DNA of 64,000 bases from JACKHO01 sp041398745 (GTDB taxonomy: Bacteria; Planctomycetota; Planctomycetia; Planctomycetales; Planctomycetaceae), in contig JAWKUB010000003.1 of assembly GCA_041398745.1 (NCBI GenBank), positions 62,001-126,000 on the forward strand, read 5' to 3'. The position numbers and the translations under genes are program-made. Numbering within the stretch: position 1 is the first letter of the stretch; the number at the start of each line of letters is the position of its first letter. Below, piece by piece: positions 18,773 to 27,441 of the stretch. The notes below the pieces were generated by a model. The model ran no database searches. It saw only the letters and a program-made list of their open reading frames with translations, and was not told the DNA's origin.

Positions 18773-19441
18773 TTAGTTCTTCGATTTGACGGGGCGGAAG
18801 GGATAGGCCCAAGCGGCCAACGCTCGGGGACTTCGCGACTGCACCCAAAGCTTTCCATGTCCGCGGAAGCGGAGTACGAGTTGATCGGAGAACAGGAACG
18901 AGCGAATTTTCTTACCGCCCCGCACAATTTTGTATTCGAGAGAAGGCTCCCAGGCGACGGCGTACCCGTTGTCCACAACGTACTCGCCGCTCACATCAAT
19001 TTCTTCGGCAGCGCCATAGCAGTTGAAGAACAGCTTGCCGCGTCCATCGACCTTGAGGACAAACATCCCTTCATTGAACAGACCTCGGAGGCCGTCCCAC
19101 TTGGCGTTACACTTTACGCCTTCATCTGAAGCCAGATAGGCACCCTTTTCGAGATACAATTCGTCGTCGATGTCGACCGCGACAATGTCGCCGGGGGCGC
19201 CCGGAACGAGCCCGACTTCACCAGGGCCACCTTCTGCGGAATAGGTATTCTGAAAAAACGACTCGCCAGTCAGAAAGGCGCGACTCAGTCCCGCCATGAT
19301 ACCGCCACGCGCGCTCGTTTCCGTTTTGATCGTAGGCGACATCCAGGACATGGCACCCGCTTCGGCCACAATCTTCTCGCCGGGTTGCAATTGAACTTCA
19401 AGTGCAGAGTACGTCGGCTTACACAGCAACTGATAATTCAC
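18773..19441 (-). CDS. AIM24/TIGR00266 family protein
   Basis: About 222 residues of the AIM24 (TIGR00266) beta-helix family. Visible blocks are LQPGEKIVAEAGAMSWMS near the N-terminus, a central glycine-rich GGPGEVGLVPGAPGDIVAVD, and a C-terminal RSFLFSDQLVLRFRGHGKLWVQSR. Molecular function in bacteria is unknown; the mitochondrial relative Aim24 acts at the inner membrane. I choose a GTG start at 19441 because it is preceded by GGAG at a suitable distance and starts with the family N-terminus NYQLLCKPTYSALEVQL. The ORF up to 19597 is not homologous. Confidence 0.85.
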   Translation of the reverse strand: MNYQLLCKPTYSALEVQLQPGEKIVAEAGAMSWMSPTIKTETSARGGIMAGLSRAFLTGESFFQNTYSAEGGPGEVGLVPGAPGDIVAVDIDDELYLEKGAYLASDEGVKCNAKWDGLRGLFNEGMFVLKVDGRGKLFFNCYGAAEEIDVSGEYVVDNGYAVAWEPSLEYKIVRGGKKIRSFLFSDQLVLRFRGHGKLWVQSRSPRALAAWAYPFRPVKSKN

Positions 19442-19496
19442 GTGTACATCTCCTTGATCCTGGTTTTCATTGGGTTCGAGTGACAGGCATGCCGCA

Positions 19497-20231
19497 CTAA
19501 TCACGAATTTCCGCGTGACACTGGTCGCAAGCGATATTGGCTTTATCGAACCATTCACGAGCAGTCGTTCCATCCTTGGCTCGTACCGCTTCGGCAACTT
19601 TCATCATGTTTTCGCGGTAGTCGTTGGACCACCCTTTCCACTTCGGAATTTCGGCATCGTCGAGAACAGGGCTCGTGTCCGCAAGCATGGCAATTGCCAG
19701 CACGGACAGCGTTGTCGCATGCACTGGTTCATCCGGTTTACCACGGGGACGTTTCATGACGCGGACGAGTTTCGCATTCCGGGTATTCATTTCTTCCATC
19801 AGGGGATACATCTCGATAAGTTCATCCCAGGCGTGCTCGACTTTGGACTCCGTCTTGCATTCACCTGCCTGAGCCTGCTTCAACACACCAAGTGCTTTCG
19901 TCGCACTCTGGAATGATTCCTCCTCGGCATACGACAAAGCGGCGTCGCGCAATTGCGGTCCCTGAACTTTCGTTTCTTTGTTACCGGGATGTTCGGCAAT
20001 GGCTTGTCCCATACATGCAAGGACACCAATCGCCTGGTGAATGGCCTTTTCGTTGTCTTCGTACTTTGCTTCTTCGCCCAGCAGCTTTTCCAGCGTCTCG
20101 ATTTGCCCGGCAACTTCCAGTTCCAGGTCAGCCACGGTCGCCACCTTTTCGATGGGGACAGGAGACTCAGCAGCAACGCTTCCCGCTAGAATGAGTGTCG
20201 CAGCGGTGAGCAGGTGAACAGACTTCAACAT
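19497..20231 (-). CDS. Secreted cytochrome c'-like protein (C-terminal CXXCH)
   Basis: A 244-residue protein with an N-terminal signal peptide (VHLLTAATLILAGSVAA), a mostly helical body, and a single heme-binding motif CDQCH eight residues from the C-terminus. A C-terminal CXXCH after a helical bundle is the layout of class II cytochromes (c'/c556). It therefore probably binds covalent heme in the periplasm, for electron transfer or gas binding. Two paired helical hairpins fill the body. It is next to AIM24 on the same strand. The family is not identified beyond this layout. Confidence 0.68.
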   Translation of the reverse strand: MLKSVHLLTAATLILAGSVAAESPVPIEKVATVADLELEVAGQIETLEKLLGEEAKYEDNEKAIHQAIGVLACMGQAIAEHPGNKETKVQGPQLRDAALSYAEEESFQSATKALGVLKQAQAGECKTESKVEHAWDELIEMYPLMEEMNTRNAKLVRVMKRPRGKPDEPVHATTLSVLAIAMLADTSPVLDDAEIPKWKGWSNDYRENMMKVAEAVRAKDGTTAREWFDKANIACDQCHAEIRD

Positions 20232-20370
20232 GAAACGGCCTTCGGTTCAGGTCGAGTGCGAGATTGGATTATTCGGCCCCTTAGTCTAGCAACCGCAACC
20301 CGACTTTTCCCAGCGACTTGCAACTTGAATTGTCCTCGGACACAGCGCTGAGAGAAACTCTGTTACCAAA

Positions 20371-20745
20371 TCAAATTGGTCGAACAAAAAATCGCATGAG
20401 CCCCGCGGCATTTGCACAAGTAATGCAGGCAGACTGTCCGTCATCCGCAGTCGCCTCTATTTCCCAGCAGTCAACGTCATCCTGAGCATCTGACGTTGGT
20501 GGAACTAACCAGCTGTAGCTCCCCTGCATTCGACGCCTCACCGCACCACGACCGCCACTCACCGAACCTTGATACGTCAAATAGTGTAGACGATGATCAA
20601 AAATCCGTTCCGCACTGAATTCACTTGGTTGATCCAGTTCGGGGAGCAACGGCAAACGCCACGTCAGCAGCACTCCTTCGTGCTCCAGCATGAAATCGTA
20701 GTGCAGTTCGGGCCAGTCATGTTCCAGGATGACGAATTGCGGCAT
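20371..20745 (-). CDS. Stand-alone LigD-type 3'-phosphoesterase domain protein
   Basis: A 124-residue protein matching only the N-terminal phosphoesterase domain of DNA ligase D (DNA polymerase LigD, ligase N-terminal domain). The start FVILEHDWPELHYDFMLE corresponds to the conserved EH...HYD block with catalytic His and Asp, followed by GVLLTWRLP. In LigD this domain trims 3'-phosphate or ribonucleotide ends during non-homologous end joining. No ligase, polymerase or Ku gene is nearby. It precedes a possible operon break, with the CBM9-like gene 11 nt upstream on the same strand. Confidence 0.82.
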   Translation of the reverse strand: MPQFVILEHDWPELHYDFMLEHEGVLLTWRLPLLPELDQPSEFSAERIFDHRLHYLTYQGSVSGGRGAVRRRMQGSYSWLVPPTSDAQDDVDCWEIEATADDGQSACITCANAAGLMRFFVRPI

Positions 20746-20756
20746 GGCACGGTCCG

Positions 20757-21416
20757 CTATTCGGCTGATACAAGCTCGAGCGTTGACCAGAGTGACGGGT
20801 CAGCTGCAAATGGAAAATCTTCGCCGACGGAAAAGAAGTCGTGCCCCAAATGTTTGTCCCGAACATGACAGTAGAAACTGAGGCGTCCCAGACGCTCGGG
20901 ATCGAATCCGTACAACGTTTCCGCAGGAAACCAGGTGTCGACCCGCCATTCTGTTTTGGATACTGTCGAGGCCTGAAGAAATGCGTCCGGGCTTGCCTCG
21001 GGTGCATCTTCGCCGGCCCGCGGAACCGGAACTTGCCTGATACATGCTTCGAGCCCTGAGTCCCCCCCGCCGACAGGGAGAATGTGAAACAAATGGCAAT
21101 ACCGGGATGCCCGGTGGATGTTTTGTGTGTTGCGGGTATCAATCCACACACGTACACCATCTGAAGTTTCCGGAGTGTCAGGATGCGCTGTCGGCATCCC
21201 CTTAGTTCCCCGAACTCGAACAGACACGGCAAGCCCGTCCCGGTTCCAGGCCATTCTCAATTCGCTGAACGGAGCATTTCCAGAAAGCGCGGAAGGAAAA
21301 GGGACACGGCAACTCTCAGGGAGTTCCAGCAGAGGTTCTTTGGCTCGTGGGAGTGCGTCAATTCGGGGAACCGACAGCGTGACGCGGAACAGAAATGGGG
21401 CTGGAACGATGGACAT
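20757..21416 (-). CDS. CBM9-like domain protein
   Basis: A 219-residue protein resembling carbohydrate-binding module family 9 / DOMON-like beta-sandwiches. Indicators are LRMAWNRDGLAVSVRVRG, DGVRVWIDTRNTQNIHRASRYCHLFH and WRVDTWFPAETLYGFDPERLGRLSFYCHV. No signal peptide is evident in the predicted start. The start ATG overlaps the TGA of the upstream membrane-protein gene by one base (TGATG), so translation is probably coupled. The downstream LigD-PE gene starts 11 nt further on. The biochemical role is unknown. Confidence 0.7.
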   Translation of the reverse strand: MSIVPAPFLFRVTLSVPRIDALPRAKEPLLELPESCRVPFPSALSGNAPFSELRMAWNRDGLAVSVRVRGTKGMPTAHPDTPETSDGVRVWIDTRNTQNIHRASRYCHLFHILPVGGGDSGLEACIRQVPVPRAGEDAPEASPDAFLQASTVSKTEWRVDTWFPAETLYGFDPERLGRLSFYCHVRDKHLGHDFFSVGEDFPFAADPSLWSTLELVSAE

Positions 21417-22273
21417 CAGTTCGCACCGCCCGATCCAGACTCAAATGGTTCCGATACTCCAATATTCTCATCCAATTGAGGGATCGTCGCTTTCTGCTGC
21501 TCACGGCGCTGCTGTTGTTCACGCCACTGGACAAAAATCACCGCCAGCAGGATCAGCGCGACAACCCCAAACACAATTCCCCCCAACACATTGAATCCGC
21601 TGGCATCGGGCTTGGCTGGAGTCGCGACATGCAGCGTACGAGCCAAGATGTACGGGGCTTTGTGCGTATGCGAATCTTCGGCATCGTAGTAGTACATTTT
21701 CAGGAAGTAACCGGAGACGGAAACACCATCGACCGTTTCTGTTCCAAGTTGCAGGTTCTCCGGCTTCTCAAGAAATACAATGGTCGCAAGATTCCCTTGA
21801 GCATCTTCTTCGAAGAACGAAGCCTCATAGACCTTGTCGATGCCGAAGTCGTTTTTCAGTGGCTCGTACTCAATGACCTGCAGCGTATGTCCTCGCAGAA
21901 ACACTGGCTGACCACGAAACTCGCCGGGGTTGTCGAGCATGTCCTTGAACAACGGTACATGGGTTTTCTCGAATCGTTCGCTTACGAACTTTTTGCCCGC
22001 CTGCCGGAGTGCCTCAGGCCTGGCATTACGAGCCAGTTGCAGCAAATTGAAATACGGTTCATTGTCCTCGGGGCCGAGCCGTGTGTTGTCCTTCACGTCT
22101 GCCAGTCCGAACGCATTTGGGCTGGGAATAACCACGTCGACTGCAGGTGCGTCGTCGTCGGCATTTGCATGGCAGCAGACCCACATTCCGAGTAACGTCC
22201 CCAGCGCGAGAACGTATGCGAAACGTCGATGACCACAGCGTTGCGTGACAAGAAAATGCATGCCTCGCATCAT
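21416..22273 (-). CDS. Uncharacterised secreted membrane-anchored protein
   Basis: About 285 residues, not assigned to a family with confidence. An N-terminal signal or anchor (RFAYVLALGTLLGMWVCCHANA) precedes a soluble region of about 180 residues that appears exported. A single C-terminal membrane helix (VLGGIVFGVVALILLAVIF) follows, then a short charged, Gln-rich cytoplasmic tail. The soluble part includes GQPVFLRGHTLQVIEYEP, perhaps a small beta-barrel. The start is uncertain among Met codons at 22273-22261. It is translationally coupled to the CBM9-like gene. Conserved in planctomycetes, I believe, but unverified. Confidence 0.65.
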   Translation of the reverse strand: MMRGMHFLVTQRCGHRRFAYVLALGTLLGMWVCCHANADDDAPAVDVVIPSPNAFGLADVKDNTRLGPEDNEPYFNLLQLARNARPEALRQAGKKFVSERFEKTHVPLFKDMLDNPGEFRGQPVFLRGHTLQVIEYEPLKNDFGIDKVYEASFFEEDAQGNLATIVFLEKPENLQLGTETVDGVSVSGYFLKMYYYDAEDSHTHKAPYILARTLHVATPAKPDASGFNVLGGIVFGVVALILLAVIFVQWREQQQRREQQKATIPQLDENIGVSEPFESGSGGAN

Positions 22274-22747
22274 AACGTAGTGCTGCAAAAGAAACAGCGA
22301 CGCGACCCCTTTGACTGGTTCATCAGTTGCGAAAACAAATCGCGAAACGCACGTCAACTCTCAGCCATCAACACCATCCACAGTTTTTCGACAGAGGCAA
22401 AATCGCGCGAGAAAAATCGAAAGACCGTAATCCCTGATTCTGCCACCACTCCGGTGCATGGAAGAAAGATTTTGTCATCTTCATGAACTCTTCACGTTTG
22501 ACTATCGAAATCTCAACGATAGCATCAGGCCCAGTGAATCGAATTTCTTCGGAACGATTCCTCTGTTGTTCACTGTGACTCCAGGTCGGATGCGCAGTGA
22601 GCGACCAAGGCAACTGAGCTGTGGGGCTCGCCGTGCCTGGACGAGGAGGGTTTCCATTTCCCCCCTATATCATTTCCAATCGCAACTCACCTGTGGAGGC
22701 GATCTTTTCCATTGGGATTCAATGGCGAAGCGAGCAACTGACAGGCG
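22274..22747. other. Intergenic region upstream of dnaA
   Basis: A 474-nt gap between the divergent membrane-protein gene and dnaA. It should contain the dnaA promoter; a TATATC lies in a pyrimidine-rich stretch near 22664-22672. I looked for DnaA boxes (TTATNCACA) and found only weak partial matches, such as CCATCCACA near 22375, so an origin here is not supported. No other structure seen. Confidence 0.4.
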
Positions 22748-24223
22748 TTGAACTCCCCTACCGATTTAGCCGGGACGGCTGAACGTGCGGAAATGGTATG
22801 TACCAAGGGTTGCAAGATGCCGCCCGCTGATCCAAACACTCAGCACATTGATGCACTCAAGCAAGCACTTCAGCAAAAGGTTGGTTCGCGCCGGTACTCC
22901 CAGTGGTTCGGCGGGAATACTCAGTTCTTGCTTACCGACGACCAGCTCGTCGTTGAGGTCGCCAGTCCATTTCTGCTCAGTTGGATCGAGAAAAAGTACC
23001 GCCCGACTTTAGTCGATTTGGTTCAAAGAATCGTTGGACCTGAGGTCCGATTGTCGTGCCGCGTCGGAGCGGGGCAGGTCGCAGTGGTGCAGCCTCCGTT
23101 AAGTGACGTGACCGATGGCGAGCAACCCGCTGCGCGTTCAGTCGCCCGCACCACTCAACCTGCGTCGAAACGTTCGCCTGCTCGAACTGGCCGCCTGGCC
23201 ACGCTGTCGGATTTCGTCATTGGCCCCTGTAACGAGTTGGCAATTGCTGCTGCAGAACAGGTGATCGAACATCCTCACGAGACGCCGTTTGTCTACTTCC
23301 AGTCGACCGTTGGAAATGGAAAGACTCACTTACTCGAAGGGATTCTGCGTGAACTTCGAAAGTCCGGAAATGCCAAGTGCCCACTCCTGATGGGAGCCGA
23401 GCAGTTCACGAACTACTTCATGCAGGCCATGTCATCCCGCACGACTCCCATGTTTCGAGCCCGGTTTCAAAGTGTGGATGTGCTACTGCTCGACGACGTT
23501 GACTTTCTCAACGGCAAACGGAGTACGCAGGACGAGTTCCTGCACCTGGTGAAACAAATTCAGAGTCGCGGCGGTCAGGTCATTGTCGGTGGCAATTGTC
23601 ATCCCCGGTTGTTGGACAAAATGCCGGACGAACTCATTTCACGATTTCAGTCGGGACTGGTGTGCCGCATTGAATCGCCCGATGAAGAAACACGTCGTGG
23701 GATTGTGGCCCGACACGCGCAGCGTCAACGCGTTTCCCTGTCACGCAACGCGGTGGACTTTATCGTCAGCCGATTGATGCCGCAACGTGCGTGAACTGGA
23801 AGGAACGGTTAACGTACTGGCGACGTGGTCACGCATGACCGGCAAACGCGTCAACGGTTCCATTACCCGCGAACTGCGTGACGGATGGAACGGGACTGCC
23901 TGAAAATCGTGCGGATGTCCGATGTCGAACGCGCCGTCTGCGACATGTTCGGCGTCACCCGTGAAGGACTTTGCAGCGACTCACGCAAGAAGACGGTGAC
24001 GCAGCCGCGCATGCTGGCAATGTATCTTGCCCGCCGATTAACGAATGTCCCTTACAGCGAAATCGGCGAGTATTTTGGTCGTCGGAATCACAGCACGGTC
24101 ATTTCCGCCGAACGAAAAATTGAGAAGGAATTGAAGCTCGGCGGTTCGCTCAATGTCGGAGCGTCGCAGTGGGCGATTGAGGATGTACTGCGAAATCTGG
24201 AAGAGCGAGCGCGCGCGGTTTAA
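22748..24223 (+). pseudogene. dnaA: Chromosomal replication initiator DnaA, two compensating frameshifts
   Basis: All four DnaA domains are present across about 491 codons: domain I (about residues 32-105), a short variable linker, and an AAA+ domain. The AAA+ domain has a P-loop-like STVGNGKTHL (186-195) and Walker B LLLDD (246-250). The C-terminal DNA-binding domain has the signature RRNHSTVISAERKIEKEL. The frame is broken twice. An extra C near 23783 shifts it just before NVRELEGTVNVL, and a missing G near 23888 restores it after RELRDGW, about 105 nt later. The shifted segment is fully coding in its own frame, so the lesions are recent or are sequence errors. As written only a truncated 348-residue product would form. 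The usual GGxGLGKTH is altered in the P-loop. Confidence 0.85.
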
Positions 24224-24240
24224 CGACTTGCACGCGTCAT

Positions 24241-25278
24241 CTATTCTTTTTCGCTCTTCGGAGAGCCGAACATTCGGAACCAGCGACTGTTCGCAAGTTT
24301 CTCCGGATCCTCTTTCACTTCGGCCGGCTTTGCTTCAGCCAGTTGCTGTGCCTTTGACATACTGAGGATGTGCTTCTCCAACTGCTGCTTGATCTGCGCC
24401 AGTTTGGAACGTTCACGTGCAAGGGAAGCCCGTTCCAGTGAATTGGCAACTTCAGATTCTCGCAAATGCTTCTCAAGCGACGACTTTGCTTTTGTAAGAG
24501 CACTGCGCAGTTCCTCAGGTGAAGACTCGGCGAGATCATCCCAATTGCGAGGATATCCTTGCTGCTCCGCTGACCTTACTCTACTGACGACGTAAGCAAT
24601 GTAACGGTCGCGTTCATCAATTGCCGCAATCAACTCTTCTTTGCTCGCGGTACTCTCGTTCTCCAGAGGATTTGGTGGAGCAACCTCATCGAGTACGGTC
24701 ACTTCAGTTGGTGCACCGCGCTGCGCTGTGTCTTCACTGCTACTGCTGCCACCGTATTGGACTGAGTCAGCCGACTGCGGCGTGGATTCGGTACCATCCG
24801 ACGTGGATGTCTCTCCTTCGGCAGCGCCTCCCATTAGCCGCGCTTTGGCCGCTTCCCAAAAATCCGGCTTCCCATCCTCAACAGGCGCACCCTCCTTCTT
24901 GGCAGGTTCCGCAGCCTTCGATTTCTTCTCGCGCGGCTCCGAACTCGCGCTATTCCCGCCACGACCTGACGCAACGGCGAGTTGGCCGCTTTCTAACAGT
25001 CCCAGAATCGACTCGACTTGTTCCTCGATGCGCTGCAGCTGATCGCCCGGATGATTGTCTGGGAAAAGCTGCAACAGGTCATCCAGCTTTCCATGAATTT
25101 CATCAGCACCACCAGCCCCAGACTTGCCACCAGCACTGGAACGACCATGGCCTGAACGCTGCAGACGGTCGTATTTTTCGGCGATTTCTTCGAGTCGGCC
25201 GGTGAGCGTCTGAATCATTTCGTCCTTCTCGGCAAGAAGGTCGACAAGTTCTGCACCAGCTTCTGGAGTCTTGGACAT
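24241..25278 (-). CDS. Coiled-coil rich protein of unknown function
   Basis: A 345-residue protein starting MSKTPEAGAELVDLLAEKDEM. An N-terminal coiled coil (about residues 12-45) and a second helical region (about 70-100) are followed by a long low-complexity linker rich in Ser, Thr, Glu, Lys and Gly. A conserved-looking C-terminal coiled coil (about 235-320) includes repeated SLERASLARERSKLAQIKQQ-like heptads. There is no signal peptide or membrane helix, so it is probably cytosolic and structural. The frame remains open to 25605, but homology-like composition stops at the chosen Met. It converges on dnaA with a 17-nt gap. Not recognised. Confidence 0.65.
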   Translation of the reverse strand: MSKTPEAGAELVDLLAEKDEMIQTLTGRLEEIAEKYDRLQRSGHGRSSAGGKSGAGGADEIHGKLDDLLQLFPDNHPGDQLQRIEEQVESILGLLESGQLAVASGRGGNSASSEPREKKSKAAEPAKKEGAPVEDGKPDFWEAAKARLMGGAAEGETSTSDGTESTPQSADSVQYGGSSSSEDTAQRGAPTEVTVLDEVAPPNPLENESTASKEELIAAIDERDRYIAYVVSRVRSAEQQGYPRNWDDLAESSPEELRSALTKAKSSLEKHLRESEVANSLERASLARERSKLAQIKQQLEKHILSMSKAQQLAEAKPAEVKEDPEKLANSRWFRMFGSPKSEKE

Positions 25279-25926
25279 GATTCGAAACAAATCGATTTTG
25301 AGGGGAAACAAGGCCGCAGTTAGACCGTAAGTCATGTTTCCGTTTGGCAACGTTTCTGGTCGCCCGTGCCCGAATCGAATTGCCGGAATGTCCCAGGCCA
25401 TGTACCGATTGTTGCGCTTATCGGGACGGTCTGGCCTTCCCCCGCCCTTTTCGCCGACATGGATTCGGATTTCGTTTGACGTCCACGAAATCGGCTGTTG
25501 CGTTCTTCTCATCATGCCAGGGAGCATGGAATTCGCGCTCTGCGACTTGGAAATCGTGCCGCCAGTCGAAAGGCAAAAGACGGGGATCCTGGTCCAGCCA
25601 GCCAATACGTACTTGTTTCACCATGAGAGTTTTCCGACGCGATGCCAAGGGGTGGCCGTCAAAGGGCGGCATCCGTGCCGCATAGAGCTCCTGCCGACCT
25701 TCGACGCATGAGAATGAAATCGTCCATGACTGCACGGCCCTGCCTGGCCATCACCAATATCCCATCGGTGAGTCGACGAACACCGCCTTGCGTCCTCAAC
25801 AGACAAAGAGAATGTTGCGCGCATAAGGTCAACAACATCGGCCCGCGATTGGGTTGCAGACGAACTGCGAGTTCCTTCATAGTGATACCCGTTGGTCAAT
25901 CGCAAATTCACTTCAACGGAACTCAC
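25279..25926. other. 648-nt region without a confident gene
   Basis: Several overlapping open frames exist on the minus strand. The longest is 25418-25735, 105 codons, which includes VKQVRIGWLDQDPRLLPFDW; the coiled-coil gene's frame is also open here. None matches a family I recognise and none has a clear ribosome-binding site. The composition looks protein-like in patches in more than one frame, as expected of a decayed gene. The PhoD promoter must lie near the right end. Confidence 0.35.
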
Positions 25927-27387
25927 ATGGCTGAACCTCATTTTCAGAGTCGACGGACGTTTCTTTCTCACTGTGGGACTTCGCTAGCCGTGGGAGCATT
26001 ACAGGCCGGCTTACTGCATGCCGCGGACGCGAAGGCTGCCTGCTTCCAGGCGATGGGAACGCGGGTGGGGGATGTGACATCGAGCTCAGCAATTATCTGG
26101 GCGCGGATAACGCAGCATCCGGAGCGGAATAATGACGGCCTGCTCATCCCGGGCAGGGCCAATGGGAAGAAAGAACTGCCGGAAGTCACCGTGCCTGTCC
26201 CCGAACTGGAAGGAGCATGTCCCGGTCAGAAGGGAGAGGTTCGCATCCGATACGGATTAAAGGAGGACCTGAGCGATGCCAAATCAACCGACTGGGCCGC
26301 CGCTGATGAAGAGTCCGACTTCATTCATCAGTTTCATCTGACAGAATTGAAGAGTGGTCAGCAGTATTACTATTCCAGTGAAGTTCGAGAGAATGCAGAG
26401 AGCCCTGTGCAGTCTCGTTTGGGACGCTTCCGCACCGCACCAGAATCGGGTGATGTGGCCGAGGTTCGATTTTGTGTCATGACCTGTCAGGGGTATCCCG
26501 ACCGGGGCCATCCCGACGGACATCCCATTTATCCTGCCATGGGAGAATACAACCCGGACTTCACGTCACTGACGGGAGACCTGGTCTACTACGACAACGA
26601 CTTGCCGAGAGCCGTGACACCGGAGCTGGGGAAATACCACTGGCAGCGGATGTTCAGCCTGCCACGACTCGTGGAGTTCAATTCGAACCACTCGACCTAC
26701 TGGCTCAAGGACGACCACGACACGCTAAAGAACGACTCGTGGCCCGGAGCGAAAATGGGGACCTTCGATTTCGTTACCGGTCAGGAGATTTTCCGCCAGC
26801 AGGCTCCGATGCAGGATGGCCCGGCGTACCGCACGTTCCGCTGGGGGAAGGATTTGCAAATCTGGCTGTCGGACGGACGCGATTTCCGTTCACCGAACAA
26901 CATGCCAGATGGTCCCAAGAAAACCATTTGGGGCGAGGAGCAGAAGGCTTGGTTTAAGCGGACAGTGCAGGAAAGCGATGCCGCGTGGAAGGTTCTCATC
27001 AGCCCCACGCCGTTTGTCGGCCCCGACCGCAAAGGCAAGAACGACAACCACGCGAATGGTGGTTTCACCCACGAAGGTGATGAACTACGCCACTGGATTC
27101 AGGAACACACCCAAGGCAATTTCGCCGTCATTTGCGGTGATCGTCACTGGCAGTACCATTCCATTCATCCTGAAACGGGACTGCATGAATTCAGTGTCGG
27201 CGCGGCCAGTAATGAGCATGCAGGCGGTACGCCAGGCCTGAATCCGGAGTACCATCAGTTTCACCGCGTGAAAGGGGGATTCCTCTCCATCCGTGTATTC
27301 CGCGAAGATGACCAGCCGCAAATGACATTCGAGCTCCGCGACGTGAATGGAGTCGTTGGTTACAGTTTCACGTTCAAACAGCAGTAA
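25927..27387 (+). CDS. Secreted PhoD-like alkaline phosphatase family protein
   Basis: A 486-residue exported metallophosphoesterase. The start MAEPHFQSRRTFLSHCG gives a Tat-type signal (SRRTF) followed by a hydrophobic stretch. A Fn3-like N-terminal domain leads to the PhoD catalytic domain: RFCVMTCQGY, SLTGDLVYYDND, WLKDDHDTLKND, and the C-terminal GDRHWQYH metal site. Members hydrolyse phosphodiesters or monoesters in the periplasm. The frame continues upstream to 25642 without homology. It heads a plus-strand series of metabolic and secreted proteins. A second PhoD-like gene is at 46144-47997. Confidence 0.88.
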   Translation: MAEPHFQSRRTFLSHCGTSLAVGALQAGLLHAADAKAACFQAMGTRVGDVTSSSAIIWARITQHPERNNDGLLIPGRANGKKELPEVTVPVPELEGACPGQKGEVRIRYGLKEDLSDAKSTDWAAADEESDFIHQFHLTELKSGQQYYYSSEVRENAESPVQSRLGRFRTAPESGDVAEVRFCVMTCQGYPDRGHPDGHPIYPAMGEYNPDFTSLTGDLVYYDNDLPRAVTPELGKYHWQRMFSLPRLVEFNSNHSTYWLKDDHDTLKNDSWPGAKMGTFDFVTGQEIFRQQAPMQDGPAYRTFRWGKDLQIWLSDGRDFRSPNNMPDGPKKTIWGEEQKAWFKRTVQESDAAWKVLISPTPFVGPDRKGKNDNHANGGFTHEGDELRHWIQEHTQGNFAVICGDRHWQYHSIHPETGLHEFSVGAASNEHAGGTPGLNPEYHQFHRVKGGFLSIRVFREDDQPQMTFELRDVNGVVGYSFTFKQQ

Positions 27388-27441
27388 CAGGTGCCTGTTT
27401 TAAGTCGACTTCGGCCCGATTGAGTTCAGAGAATTAACCAC

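Noticed and set aside
22274..22747. Possible replication origin next to dnaA
   Set aside because: Only weak partial DnaA-box matches were found and no clear AT-rich unwinding element, so I do not call an origin.
23783..23890. Programmed ribosomal frameshifting in dnaA
   Set aside because: No slippery heptamer or downstream structure stands out, and two opposite shifts would be required. Mutation or sequence error is simpler.
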